Below are positions 18,523 to 27,547 of a stretch of 64,000 nucleotides of DNA, piece by piece (the stretch's first letter is position 1; each line of letters opens with the position of its first letter). The DNA is from Oenococcus kitaharae (GTDB taxonomy: Bacteria > Bacillota > Bacilli > Lactobacillales > Lactobacillaceae). The notes below the pieces were generated by a model, which did no database searches, was not told the DNA's origin, and worked only from the letters and a program-made list of their open reading frames with translations. The position numbers and the translations under genes were made by a program. The DNA is taken from positions 62,001-126,000 of the forward strand of contig NZ_JANJQP010000001.1 of assembly GCF_025758695.1 (NCBI RefSeq), in the 5' to 3' direction.

Positions 18523-20468
18523 TGAACCCTGGTTCAATTTTTGCAAACAGATATCAGATTGTCCGTCCTCTCGGCGAAGGCGGCATGGCTAATGTGTATC
18601 TTGCTACCGATACACAGAATAATCAGCAGGTTGCGATTAAAGTGCTGCGTTTGGATTTGCAGGATAATCCGGATTTTGTGCGCCGTTTTCAAAGAGAAGC
18701 ACAGGCTGCGGCACAACTGGTTCACCCTAATATCGTAAAAGTATTGGCAGCCGGTTCTTACGACGGCATGCAGTACTTAGCCATGGAATATGTTGACGGC
18801 ATGGACTTAAAGACCTATATTGCCCAGTATTTTCCTATTCCATATGCTCAGGTCATTAATATCATGGAACAGGTTCTTTCGGCTGTGTCTATGGCACATA
18901 ACCACGGCATCGTTCATCGAGACCTCAAGCCGCAGAACATTCTTATTGGCAAAGACGGTTCGATTAAAATAGTCGATTTTGGTATTGCAATCGCTCGCAG
19001 TGAATTCGGCATGACGCAGACGAATGCTGTTTTAGGCTCTGTTCACTACCTCAGCCCAGAACAGACTCGCGGCGGCATGGCGACTAATAAATCTGACATT
19101 TACGCGCTGGGCGTGATTTTGTTTGAGATGCTGACTGGGCAGGTGCCATATAAAGGGGACACAGCGGTTTCGATTGCGATGAAGCATTCTTCTGAACAGA
19201 TGCCGTCAGCCAAAGCACTTGATCCGAACATTCCACAGGCTTTAGAGAATGTCATTATGCGGGCAACAGCCAAGAACCCTGATAATCGATACTTGACGGC
19301 TGAAGACATGGCAAATGATCTGCGAACTAGCTTGTCTCCTCGTCGTGCAAAAGAAGCTAAACTCCCGCCATTTATCGATGATCAGGCGCAGACACGCGTC
19401 ATTCCTTTGGAAGATTTGAAATCACAAGTTGCCAGCGGTATCCAAAGAACCTCGCCAAATACTAGCCCCTCTCAACCAATGGCGGAAACTTCAAGTGAAG
19501 ACCAGTCGCAGTTAATTGGCAAGAAGAAAAAAAAGCATCGCATCTGGCCTTGGATTCTGGCCGGCCTTTTGGTTATTGGTTTTGGTGTTATACTCGTCAT
19601 GATGTTTTGGCCGGGTGATGTTCAGGTGCCTAATACACGCAACCAGCAGCTTAGTACAGCTGAACGCCTGATCAGGTCCAATAATCTGGAAGTTGGTAAT
19701 ATCAGCCGAACGACTTCCAGGTCGATTAAGAAGGGATTGATTATTAAATCCGACCCGAATATTGGGACACATGTTGCTAAAAGAACCAAAATTGATTTAA
19801 TCGTGTCAAATGGTGCACGCAAATTAACTTTTGGCGATTATGTTGGTTCTGATTATTCGACTGTTGCTAATGTTTTGAGAAATCAGGGCTACAAGGTGCG
19901 TCGGACACAAAGTTATTCCAACTCAGTACCCAATGGCCAGATTATCAAGCAATCAATTGCGGCGGATAAAAAAGTAGATCCTTATCGTACAACTGTCCGT
20001 TTCACTGTTTCTAGGGGAACCCGCAAGATTACAGTGCCGACCTTTAGTAATTTGTCCAGTGCTCAAGCATGGGCGACGCAAAATGGTATCAAATTGCAAA
20101 TTAATTATAGTCAGACAAGCGATTATAACGATGGCGACGTGATCAGCCAAAATCCAAGTGCAGGAACTGAAATTTCTGCAACCACAGCGGTTGTCCTGCA
20201 AGTTGCCCGTAGTATCAGCAAGATCACAGTACCTAATTTCACATCTATGACGCGTGACCAAGCTGAAAGCTGGGGAAGCCGCAACAAAGTTTCTATTTCG
20301 ATCAATTATCAAAGTTCATCTACGATTGAAAATGGGAAATTAATTAGCCAGTCGTTCGCACAAGGGTCACAAGTGATTCCCGGAACTGATACGATTAACT
20401 TGATCTATTCCAGCGGCACACCGGATAGTAGTTCATCCAGTAGTTCATCCAGTAGTTCGTCAAATTAA
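18522..20468 (+). CDS. prkC: PASTA-domain serine/threonine protein kinase
   Basis: This membrane kinase senses cell-wall fragments. The 648-aa protein has a Hanks-type kinase domain (about 11-275) with GEGGMANVY, Lys40, HRDLKPQN (catalytic Asp), DFG and GSVHYLSPEQ. A membrane segment follows (about 343-365), then at least three PASTA repeats (about 370-635) and a serine-rich tail. ATG 18522 follows GGAGGAG; a GTG directly before it is less well spaced. Unlike the usual Firmicute order, no rsgA follows; rpe is 45 nt downstream. Confidence 0.95.
   Translation: MNPGSIFANRYQIVRPLGEGGMANVYLATDTQNNQQVAIKVLRLDLQDNPDFVRRFQREAQAAAQLVHPNIVKVLAAGSYDGMQYLAMEYVDGMDLKTYIAQYFPIPYAQVINIMEQVLSAVSMAHNHGIVHRDLKPQNILIGKDGSIKIVDFGIAIARSEFGMTQTNAVLGSVHYLSPEQTRGGMATNKSDIYALGVILFEMLTGQVPYKGDTAVSIAMKHSSEQMPSAKALDPNIPQALENVIMRATAKNPDNRYLTAEDMANDLRTSLSPRRAKEAKLPPFIDDQAQTRVIPLEDLKSQVASGIQRTSPNTSPSQPMAETSSEDQSQLIGKKKKKHRIWPWILAGLLVIGFGVILVMMFWPGDVQVPNTRNQQLSTAERLIRSNNLEVGNISRTTSRSIKKGLIIKSDPNIGTHVAKRTKIDLIVSNGARKLTFGDYVGSDYSTVANVLRNQGYKVRRTQSYSNSVPNGQIIKQSIAADKKVDPYRTTVRFTVSRGTRKITVPTFSNLSSAQAWATQNGIKLQINYSQTSDYNDGDVISQNPSAGTEISATTAVVLQVARSISKITVPNFTSMTRDQAESWGSRNKVSISINYQSSSTIENGKLISQSFAQGSQVIPGTDTINLIYSSGTPDSSSSSSSSSSSSN
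20427..20462 (+). repeat. 12-bp tandem repeat at prkC 3' end
   Basis: AGTAGTTCATCC occurs three times head to tail (the last copy with changes), coding a Ser-rich tail. It could vary in copy number by slippage without disturbing the frame. Confidence 0.85.
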
Positions 20469-20513
20469 GGCCGCTCAGCGGATTTGTTGTTTGTTTGAAA
20501 AAAAGGAGAAAAA

Positions 20514-21185
20514 ATGAGTGTTATTGTTGCGCCATCAATTTTGGCAGCTGATTATTTAAATTTAGGAGAACAGATAAAATTAGTCGAAAACGCGGGTGCA
20601 AAATATCTGCATATCGATATTATGGATGGGGACTTTGTTCCCAGTATTTCTTATGGCCCTGATTGGGTCAAACAGATCAAGGCCAGCGGCAGTAAATTAA
20701 CCTTGGATGTTCATCTCATGGTGAATCATCCCGAAAAGATCATTGATACTTTCGCTGATGCTGGTGCTGATATTATCGGTGTTCATGTTGAGGCAACGCC
20801 GCATATCCACCGCGCACTGCAAATGATCAAAAATGCTGGTGCTCGTGCTGAGGTTGTGATTAATCCGGGTACACCGGTTGCTTTGATCGAACCTGTCTTA
20901 TATATGGTTGATCAGGTTTTGGTGATGACCGTGAATCCTGGTTTTGGCGGACAAAAATTCCTGCCTGAAGAAATCGAAAAAGTGGCTCAGTTGCGTGATT
21001 ACAAGAAGAGTCACGGCTTGAATTTTGATATTGAGATTGATGGCGGTGTGAATGGCAAGACAATTGTTGAAGCCTACAAAGCTGGCACGACAGTAGCTGT
21101 TGCCGGTTCATATGTCTATGACAAAGTAGATCCAGCAGCCAAAGTGAAAAAACTGATTGAGGCTACGGATTTTGAAGTCGATTAA
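20514..21185 (+). CDS. rpe: Ribulose-phosphate 3-epimerase
   Basis: Rpe interconverts ribulose 5-phosphate and xylulose 5-phosphate, which feeds phosphoketolase in heterofermentative lactic acid bacteria. The 223-aa TIM barrel has APSILAADYLNL, HIDIMDGDFVP (about 36-46), DVHLMV, MTVNPGFGGQKF (about 139) and IDGGVN (about 177). AAAGGAG precedes the ATG. It overlaps thiN at its 3' end. Confidence 0.96.
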   Translation: MSVIVAPSILAADYLNLGEQIKLVENAGAKYLHIDIMDGDFVPSISYGPDWVKQIKASGSKLTLDVHLMVNHPEKIIDTFADAGADIIGVHVEATPHIHRALQMIKNAGARAEVVINPGTPVALIEPVLYMVDQVLVMTVNPGFGGQKFLPEEIEKVAQLRDYKKSHGLNFDIEIDGGVNGKTIVEAYKAGTTVAVAGSYVYDKVDPAAKVKKLIEATDFEVD

Positions 21186-21834
21186 CATCTTAGCAGGTGG
21201 GCCGACAACGGTTTTACCGGATAATTTTTCCGATTTTTTAGCTGCTGATGCTGATTGGATCGGCGTAGATGCCGGTTCTTATTATCTTGTGACAAAGGGG
21301 GTAACCTCTCTAACTGCGATCGGTGATTTTGACTCGCTGACGGCTGACCAGCTGGCTTTTGTGAAAGCACACGTTAATGCCGATGATTTTCAGCAGGCAA
21401 AGCCGGAGAAAGATTTCACTGATACAGAATTGGCCTTGCAGCGTGTTCTAAGTCATTTTGATATCAGTGAGTATCAAACAATTAATTTGTTCGGAATGAC
21501 CGGCGGCCGTTTGGATCATGAATTGGATAATCTGCTGAATATTTTTCAGGATCGTTATGCGCCGCTGCTGCCCAAGATTAGATTATTTGATGCTGGCAAT
21601 ATTGTTACTTTTTATCATGCTGGCGATTATGTGATTTCTGATTTTTATCAGAAGAAATATCTGGGTTTTGCAACATTGAATGGCATTCAGCACTTTTCAA
21701 TTGCGGCTGCCAAGTATGAACTGCATGATTTTTCGTCAGATAAAGCCTGTGTCTTTGCATCCAATGAGTTTATTGAGGGCCAAGATGTTAGAATTAGCTT
21801 TGCAGCTGGCGATGTCATTGCAATCTATAGTTAA
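21172..21834 (+). CDS. thiN: Thiamine pyrophosphokinase
   Basis: ThiN makes thiamine pyrophosphate, the cofactor of phosphoketolase and pyruvate enzymes, from thiamine and ATP. The approximately 220-aa protein has an N-terminal nucleotide-binding domain with ILAGGP and IGDFDS (about 45), DFTDTELAL (about 79), MTGGRLDHELDNL (about 108) and a beta-sandwich C-terminal part. I prefer TTG 21172, with GAGG 9 nt upstream inside rpe; an in-frame TTG at 21157 is less likely. Confidence 0.9.
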   Translation: MKSINILAGGPTTVLPDNFSDFLAADADWIGVDAGSYYLVTKGVTSLTAIGDFDSLTADQLAFVKAHVNADDFQQAKPEKDFTDTELALQRVLSHFDISEYQTINLFGMTGGRLDHELDNLLNIFQDRYAPLLPKIRLFDAGNIVTFYHAGDYVISDFYQKKYLGFATLNGIQHFSIAAAKYELHDFSSDKACVFASNEFIEGQDVRISFAAGDVIAIYS

Positions 21835-21859
21835 CAAAAGTTTAAAAAAGCAAGATATT

Positions 21860-21887
21860 TTGTTTTTTAGGCTGACTTTTGTATAAT
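21860..21887 (+). promoter_or_regulatory. Promoter of tuf
   Basis: TTGTTT (21860-21865) and TATAAT (21882-21887) are separated by 16 nt. The leader of about 100 nt that follows contains the perfect palindrome GCTTAAAATTTTAAGC at 21932-21947. Confidence 0.65.
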
Positions 21888-21992
21888 AGTTAAGGCTTTT
21901 TACTTTTAGTGCAATTTGCCATAAAGTATAAGCTTAAAATTTTAAGCCTACATCGTTTATCAGATGAACTACAAAAAATGGAGGAAACCAAA

Positions 21993-23183
21993 TTGGCTGA
22001 AAAGGAACATTACGAAAGAACTAAGCCGCATGTTAACATTGGTACTATCGGTCATGTCGATCACGGTAAAACCACTTTAACTGCAGCTATCACTAAGGTA
22101 TTGTCTGAAAAGGGCCTTGCGCAAGCCCAAGACTATGCCTCAATTGATGCCGCTCCTGAAGAGCGTGAACGTGGAATCACGATCAATACTGCCCACGTTG
22201 AATACGAAACTGAAAAGCGTCACTATGCACATATCGATGCGCCTGGCCACGCTGACTATGTTAAAAATATGATCACTGGTGCTGCACAAATGGATGGAGC
22301 TATCCTTGTTGTTGCTGCTACTGATGGTCCTATGCCACAGACTCGTGAGCATATTCTGCTTGCCCGTCAAGTTGGTGTTAACTACATCGTTGTCTTCTTG
22401 AACAAGACTGACCTTGTTGATGACCCAGAATTAATTGATCTTGTTGAGATGGAAGTTCGTGAACTTTTGTCTGAATATGATTTCCCTGGTGACGATATTC
22501 CTGTTATCCGTGGTTCTGCTTTGAAGGCTCTTCAAGGCGATCCTGAACAGGAAAAAGTTATTCTGCACTTGATGGATGTTATCGATGAATATATCCCAAC
22601 ACCAGTTCGTGATATCGATAAGCCATTCTTGATGCCTGTCGAAGATGTCTTCACAATCACTGGTCGTGGTACTGTTGCTTCTGGCCGTATCGACCGTGGT
22701 ACTGTTAAGATCAATGATACTGTTGAAATTGTTGGCTTAAGAGATCAAGTTAAGAACACTGTTGTTACGGGTGTTGAAATGTTCCGTAAGACTTTGGATC
22801 TTGGTGAAGCCGGTGATAACATCGGTGCTTTGCTTCGTGGTATCAACCGCGATGATATCGAACGTGGCCAAGTTTTGGCAAAGCCTGGTTCGATTCAGAC
22901 CCACAAGAAGTTCAAGGGTGAAGTTTATATCTTGACTAAGGAAGAAGGTGGCCGTCATACGCCATTCTTCACTAACTATCGTCCTCAGTTCTACTTCCAT
23001 ACGACTGATGTTACTGGTGTCGTAGAATTGCCTGAAGGCGTTGAAATGGTTATGCCTGGCGATCATGTAACATTTACTGTTGAATTGATGAAGCCTGTCG
23101 CAATTGAAAAAGGTTTGAAGTTCACTATCCGTGAAGGTGGCCATACTGTTGGTGCCGGCACTGTTTCTGAAATTGATGACTAA
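21993..23183 (+). CDS. tuf: Elongation factor Tu
   Basis: EF-Tu delivers aminoacyl-tRNA to the ribosome. The 396-aa protein has G1 GHVDHGKT (about 18-25), G2 RGITI, G3 DAPGHADY, G4 NKTD (about 135) and the beta-barrel domains II and III. The start is TTG 21993, 8 nt after GGAGG; this gives the usual [16 protein letters not shown] terminus. An in-frame ATG at 21978 overlaps the ribosome binding site and adds five unexpected residues. Codon use is visibly biased, as expected of a highly expressed gene. Confidence 0.97.
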   Translation: MAEKEHYERTKPHVNIGTIGHVDHGKTTLTAAITKVLSEKGLAQAQDYASIDAAPEERERGITINTAHVEYETEKRHYAHIDAPGHADYVKNMITGAAQMDGAILVVAATDGPMPQTREHILLARQVGVNYIVVFLNKTDLVDDPELIDLVEMEVRELLSEYDFPGDDIPVIRGSALKALQGDPEQEKVILHLMDVIDEYIPTPVRDIDKPFLMPVEDVFTITGRGTVASGRIDRGTVKINDTVEIVGLRDQVKNTVVTGVEMFRKTLDLGEAGDNIGALLRGINRDDIERGQVLAKPGSIQTHKKFKGEVYILTKEEGGRHTPFFTNYRPQFYFHTTDVTGVVELPEGVEMVMPGDHVTFTVELMKPVAIEKGLKFTIREGGHTVGAGTVSEIDD

Positions 23184-23192
23184 GTAATTTGA

Positions 23193-23224
23193 AAATCGTT
23201 TTGCTTATGCAGAGCGATTTTTTT
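23193..23224 (+). terminator. Terminator of tuf
   Basis: AAATCGTTTTGC and GCAGAGCGATTT form a 12-bp stem with two G-U pairs around a TTAT loop, followed by a T run. Confidence 0.9.
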
Positions 23225-23252
23225 ATTAACTTATTTAATTATTGTTCAACGC

Positions 23253-23281
23253 TTGACTATATTTTTAATCCTTGTTACGAT
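23253..23281 (+). promoter_or_regulatory. Promoter of the Rgg-type regulator gene
   Basis: TTGACT (23253-23258), 17 nt, TACGAT (23276-23281), about 30 nt upstream of the ATG. Confidence 0.6.
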
Positions 23282-23318
23282 CATATAAATTAAGTTTGTC
23301 GTTAGGAAAGAATAATTT

Positions 23319-24197
23319 ATGGTTAGTATTAACGGAGAAATATTTAGGCAGAGGAGAAAAGAGATGCAACTCAGCCAGATGCAGCTTGCGGATGGGATCG
23401 CGTCTCAGGGAACGATTAGTTCTTTGGAATGCTTTGGCGCGTTGCCTTGTATGAGGATTTTAGAGGAGATTATGAATCGCCTCCATCTATCGCTTGAAGA
23501 TGTGATGTCAATAAATCCAGCATCTTCGGCTTTGAATAATTTGCAAAAAGAATTGGACAACGAACATTATCGTCGTGTGTTTGATGGCCTGGAAAAGGTT
23601 AATAAGAATGATTTCGTGTTTCCCAAAGATAAGCAGCGGCTGCTTTATCTGAAGGCTTCAGCCTACTTCCATAGCGGTCAAATTGAGGATGCCTCTTTTT
23701 GGTGTGATCAGCTGATGCAAATTCCCGACAAAGATAAAGATCCTTTATATCACGCCTTAGTTCATACGATTAAGGCACAAATTTGGCAGCAGAAAAATGA
23801 TCTTTATAAAGCCAGTGTGTGTTTTCAAAATGTTGAAGAATTTTTGTTGTCGAAAAACGACAGAAACAATGAGCTGGCTAGCAGTTCTATGCATGGCTAT
23901 GTACGTATGTATCAAGCTTTAGCAGAACATGCTTTAATGAATCAAAACCCCGAGAAGGCACAAAAATATTTAAGACGGGCCTTTAAAATCCTGCATGCAG
24001 AGCATTCCAGCTGGCACTTAGGAGAATTATTGATTATTGATGCTGAAATTGCTGGAGAGCGGATGCTGGACAAAGAAAAAACGGCCTCAATTATCGCTGC
24101 TCAGCGTCTTTATGAAATTATGCCAAGTCCGAAATTAGGCCGTATGCTGCAAAATGTGTCATCAAAATCTCGATTGTTTGTTTCCACGAACAAATGA
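23319..24197 (+). CDS. Rgg/GadR/MutR family transcriptional regulator
   Basis: The 292-aa protein has an N-terminal XRE helix-turn-helix (about 7-65, RQRRKEMQLSQMQLADGI then GTISSLE) and a long all-helical C-terminal domain of the Rgg type (about 80-290), which in relatives binds short peptides. No small peptide gene with a signal-like sequence is evident beside it. The target could be itself or the umuC-like gene downstream, but that gene has its own SOS promoter. It ends next to a short GAGATT/AATCTC inverted repeat. Confidence 0.82.
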   Translation: MVSINGEIFRQRRKEMQLSQMQLADGIASQGTISSLECFGALPCMRILEEIMNRLHLSLEDVMSINPASSALNNLQKELDNEHYRRVFDGLEKVNKNDFVFPKDKQRLLYLKASAYFHSGQIEDASFWCDQLMQIPDKDKDPLYHALVHTIKAQIWQQKNDLYKASVCFQNVEEFLLSKNDRNNELASSSMHGYVRMYQALAEHALMNQNPEKAQKYLRRAFKILHAEHSSWHLGELLIIDAEIAGERMLDKEKTASIIAAQRLYEIMPSPKLGRMLQNVSSKSRLFVSTNK

Positions 24198-24217
24198 TTG
24201 AGATTTTTTTTAATCTC

Positions 24218-24245
24218 TTGACATACGAACAGGTGTTCGTATCAT
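24218..24245 (+). promoter_or_regulatory. SOS-regulated promoter with LexA box
   Basis: TTGACA (24218-24223) and TATCAT (24240-24245) are spaced by 16 nt. The spacer holds the palindrome TACGAACAGGTGTTCGTA, whose core CGAAC-AGGT-GTTCG (24226-24239) matches the Firmicute LexA box CGAACNNNNGTTCG exactly. Bound LexA would cover the promoter. Confidence 0.88.
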
Positions 24246-24258
24246 TTTAAGTAGGGAG

Positions 24259-25554
24259 ATGTCTAATTATTTTAACAATGAAGAACGCCGCGTTATTTTT
24301 GCGATTGACAGTAAATCTTTTTATGCCAGCGTGGAGGCTAAAGAATACCATTTAAACCCCTTACGCGCCGCTATTATCGTAGTCTCTACCGGGCCCAATG
24401 TCGGCGGAGGCGGCCTGATTTTGGCCACGAGTCCAATGGCTAAAAAATTATACGGCTTGAAATCTAATGTCAGTCGTTTGCGGGATCTGCCCAAAGACGT
24501 TAAAAATCTGTTAATGGTGCCGCCGCGTATGAATCTGTATATCCATGTTAATTCGCAAATTAACGACATTTATCGAGAATATGTTGATAATCGGGATCTG
24601 CATATCTACTCGATTGATGAAAGTTTTTTGGATATGACGCAATCTTGGCATTTATTCGGTGATACACCCATGCACGTTGCCCGCCGCATTCAAAAAGAAG
24701 TGCATGATAAGACGGGCATTTATACAACGGTCGGCATTGGCGATAATTTAACACAGGCTAAAATTGCGATGGACATTTATGGCAAGCATAGCACGACTTT
24801 TGTCGGGGAGATTCATTATGAGACCGTGCCGGATAAATTGTGGCCGATTAATCAATTAAATAAGGTCTGGAGCATTGGCGACCGAACGGCTAAAAAGTTG
24901 GAAAGAATTGGTATCCATTCTTTGGCGGATTTAGCACATCACGATCCCTATGATTTAACCAATAAATTTGGCATCATTGGTGGCCAGCTGTATTTATTAT
25001 CTTGGGGCATTGACCGAGCCGTGATTGCTGATAAGACACGCCCAAAAGAGAAATCGTATGGTAATTCGCAAGTCTTGCCGAAAAATTATACAAAGGCTTC
25101 GGAAATCGAGGTCGTACTCAGAGAGATTTCTGAACAGGTAGCTGCAAGAATCCGCAAACACCATATGCAGACCAGGTTGGTACATCTCTGGGTTGGCAAT
25201 GAATATACAGATGGTGGTTTTTCCAAGCAGACGCGCATTATTCCGACCAATGAAAGCCGTATTCTCAATCAGACTGTGATTGATTTGTTTCGAGCGAATT
25301 GGAAAGGCGATCAGATACGCAATATTTCGGTTTATTTTGGCGATCTGCTGCCGGATAATTTCGAGCAGCTGGATTTTTTCAGAACACCGGAACGTCAGAT
25401 GCAGGAGAGAATTTTAGACAAAACTGTCGACTCGTTGCGTTTGAAATTCGGCTTTACAAAATTGGTCAAAGCATCGTCAACACTACCCGGCGGTACGGCC
25501 ATCCAGCGGGCCGGACTGGTTGGCGGGCATAATGGCGGCAATAGTTATGAGTAA
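24259..25554 (+). CDS. Y-family DNA polymerase (UmuC/UvrX-like)
   Basis: This is an error-prone translesion polymerase of the ImpB/MucB/SamB group. The 431-aa protein has the palm-domain AIDSKSFYASVEA (about 15-27) with the first catalytic Asp, YSIDESFLDM (about 117) with the Asp-Glu pair, a helix-hairpin-helix VWSIGDRTAKKLERIGI (about 200), and a little-finger domain. GGGAG lies directly before the ATG. From the SOS promoter the leader would be only about 7 nt. It is coupled to a YolD-like gene, as UvrX is in Bacillus. Confidence 0.92.
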   Translation: MSNYFNNEERRVIFAIDSKSFYASVEAKEYHLNPLRAAIIVVSTGPNVGGGGLILATSPMAKKLYGLKSNVSRLRDLPKDVKNLLMVPPRMNLYIHVNSQINDIYREYVDNRDLHIYSIDESFLDMTQSWHLFGDTPMHVARRIQKEVHDKTGIYTTVGIGDNLTQAKIAMDIYGKHSTTFVGEIHYETVPDKLWPINQLNKVWSIGDRTAKKLERIGIHSLADLAHHDPYDLTNKFGIIGGQLYLLSWGIDRAVIADKTRPKEKSYGNSQVLPKNYTKASEIEVVLREISEQVAARIRKHHMQTRLVHLWVGNEYTDGGFSKQTRIIPTNESRILNQTVIDLFRANWKGDQIRNISVYFGDLLPDNFEQLDFFRTPERQMQERILDKTVDSLRLKFGFTKLVKASSTLPGGTAIQRAGLVGGHNGGNSYE

Positions 25555-25927
25555 CCCTTATCCTAATTATGATCCTCGGATTCGTGATCAGTTTATCCGC
25601 AATTATCGCGATCGCGGCATGATGAAGTGGGGTGGCTTTTATTTATCCGATCATACACGCGTGATCGAGAAAAAGGCTAAAAGCCGGCGGGCAAACGAGA
25701 AACGCCGTTTACAAAAACAAATGGATTTCCAGAAGATTGCAGCTAATCTATTTAACGCTTTTGCTAACGAAAAAGAGGTCAGCGTGCAGCTGGCCGAAGA
25801 GAACAAGGATCATTATGTGGCTCAGACGATTGTGGGATTTGTTCAAGGATATGGTGACGATGGCGTTGTGATCGCTGGACAAGTGGTTGCTTATGACGAC
25901 ATCTGGAATTGCAGCATTATCAACTAA
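25547..25927 (+). CDS. YolD-like protein
   Basis: The approximately 126-aa basic protein has the YolD-like fold seen as a partner of Y-family polymerases in Firmicutes, with RDRGMMKWGGFYLSDHT near the N terminus. In that family it is proposed to act like UmuD. It overlaps the polymerase gene by 8 nt (start ATG 25547; ATG 25532 and 25520 are in-frame alternatives) and should be induced with it by DNA damage. Its end overlaps the convergent peptidase gene by 4 nt. Confidence 0.85.
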   Translation: MSNPYPNYDPRIRDQFIRNYRDRGMMKWGGFYLSDHTRVIEKKAKSRRANEKRRLQKQMDFQKIAANLFNAFANEKEVSVQLAEENKDHYVAQTIVGFVQGYGDDGVVIAGQVVAYDDIWNCSIIN

Positions 25928-26574
25928 TTGTTATATACAAATAGTCTGGCAACAATGACGGCAGCACTTAAAAACGGGATTAAGGGCAGTATTTGGACTT
26001 TTTTCAAGCAGCAGCAAGCAATAGCAGATAGACTGGCGAGTAAAATCGTAACCGCAAAAGTGATTGGCTCGACCATTAGGTAAAGGATTAACAGAACCGG
26101 GAGATCACCGCTGCCCATAGATCGCCGATAGTAAATAAAAAAACTGCAGAATAGCGTGATGGCTAGCAGCGAGGCTACTGTTTCCAATTGCCAATGGCAG
26201 ACTAATTCGAAAATAATCACTGGATATAGAATAGCGGCATGAGCTCGGCGATCGTATAAATCTTCGCAGCTTAAAAATAAGCACAGGCAAATTAAAATCA
26301 GCCAATCAAGCTGGTCGGAAAATACGATGAATAATATACCAAAACAAGCTTCGAAAATAGGGTAGCTCATTGGAATGCTGCAGCGGCAATATCGACAATG
26401 TCCGATAGAAATCAACCAACCCAAGATCGGCATCAGTGACAGACAATCCAAACGATGCTGGCAGTTGTCGCAAACAGAAAAGCCCCTTAGGCTGATCTGC
26501 CGATTAATCCGATCCGCTAAGCACATAATGAAAGAAGCCATACAGGCACCCAAAATAAAGAAAAGTATCAGCAC
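25924..26574 (-). CDS. Prepilin peptidase (A24 family, ComC-like)
   Basis: The 216-aa membrane protein would cleave and methylate prepilin-like competence proteins. It has the N-terminal cysteine cluster CDNC and CRYC (about 35-62), the first catalytic Asp in LSCEDLYDRRAH (about 102) and the second in the MGSGD motif (about 155), with about seven hydrophobic segments. The start is GTG 26574 with a poor ribosome binding site. Other competence genes are not nearby, which is usual for comC. Confidence 0.85.
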   Translation of the reverse strand: MLILFFILGACMASFIMCLADRINRQISLRGFSVCDNCQHRLDCLSLMPILGWLISIGHCRYCRCSIPMSYPIFEACFGILFIVFSDQLDWLILICLCLFLSCEDLYDRRAHAAILYPVIIFELVCHWQLETVASLLAITLFCSFFIYYRRSMGSGDLPVLLILYLMVEPITFAVTILLASLSAIACCCLKKVQILPLIPFLSAAVIVARLFVYNN

Positions 26575-26605
26575 TTTTCTTATTACGGAATTTCGGTATT
26601 AATTC

Positions 26606-27466
26606 ATGACAAAACAACCATCAAATTTCATAAAAATCGGCGATCCGCGTTTTATCCAAGATTGGCAGTTTGAAAAAAGCCAGGATGCTCAGATTGTTTT
26701 ACGCCGAATGCTGGATGCCAGTGTTTTTCAAAGAGGGAGCGACATCCGTCAGATTTCTTTGGAGGCACTTTTTAATGGTCAGTTATCACCAGCCGACCCT
26801 TTTTGGCAGCAATTGGCGCACTTAGTTCAGCAAGCTTTTCCTTTGGGACTTTTCGATCAGCAGTTAAGTTCGGCAGAAAAAGTTTTGGCTCAACGTGTGC
26901 ATCAATTCAGGTATTTGATCGACAGCTGGTTGGTCAGTTACGTTCGCAGTCTGTCAGGGCAAGCCAGTGATCGTCAAAAGCTCATCGATTATCTGAAGAC
27001 CTTCCCAGCTGCTAAGGAGCGTTGGTCTATTGGCAGCCCCCGTTTGCACGAAAAAGAATTGCGACCAGATTTAGCCGGGCATACGCGTTTTTATCTAAAA
27101 AAGGTTAACTACAAGATCCTCATCAACTTTCATGTAGAATTTATTTTAACGGAGGAGGGGCACTTTTTAACTATCTTATCTCCGGAACCAGGCGCGGTTA
27201 TTAATGGGGCTTCTTTTAATTTTGCTGACGGCAATGACTATCATGCTAATCAAACTACTACTTGGAACCATCACCATAGCCGGCATTTCAATTTAGATAT
27301 CGAACCTGTCTCACACTATGATCCGGAGTTTCGTTTAGTACTTTTGAAAACTTATCGTGCGCCGAATTTAAAAGAATTTTCACGCGGCTGTTTGCTGTGG
27401 CCAGCGATTAAGACAAGAAGTGCGCGACTGGCAAAGAAATTCACGCGCAGCGTACACGAAAATTGA
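26606..27466 (+). CDS. Unrecognised 286-aa protein
   Basis: I do not recognise this protein. It is 286 aa, basic at the C terminus, with no signal peptide or membrane segment. The N-terminal half is helical and Gln-rich. The C-terminal half (about 160-260) looks like a beta-rich domain with HTRFYLKKVNYKILINFHVEF and a His-rich WNHHHSRHF stretch. It starts 31 nt from the divergent prepilin peptidase gene, with no good Shine-Dalgarno. Codon use resembles its neighbours, so it is probably a real gene. Confidence 0.7.
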   Translation: MTKQPSNFIKIGDPRFIQDWQFEKSQDAQIVLRRMLDASVFQRGSDIRQISLEALFNGQLSPADPFWQQLAHLVQQAFPLGLFDQQLSSAEKVLAQRVHQFRYLIDSWLVSYVRSLSGQASDRQKLIDYLKTFPAAKERWSIGSPRLHEKELRPDLAGHTRFYLKKVNYKILINFHVEFILTEEGHFLTILSPEPGAVINGASFNFADGNDYHANQTTTWNHHHSRHFNLDIEPVSHYDPEFRLVLLKTYRAPNLKEFSRGCLLWPAIKTRSARLAKKFTRSVHEN

Positions 27467-27489
27467 ATTCATTTGTCAAGTCATTAACC

Positions 27490-27518
27490 TTGACACGGTT
27501 ATTTCGATGGTTTATGAT
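27490..27518 (+). promoter_or_regulatory. Promoter of rpsP
   Basis: Consensus TTGACA (27490-27495), 17 nt, TATGAT (27513-27518), 29 nt before the ATG; a strong promoter as expected for a ribosomal protein gene. Confidence 0.85.
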
Positions 27519-27547
27519 ATTTCAGTAATTAATTACTAGGAGAAAAT

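Noticed and set aside
20469-20513. Terminator between prkC and rpe
   Set aside because: CCGC-TCA-GCGG is only a 4-bp stem followed by a mixed T/G tract, too weak to call.
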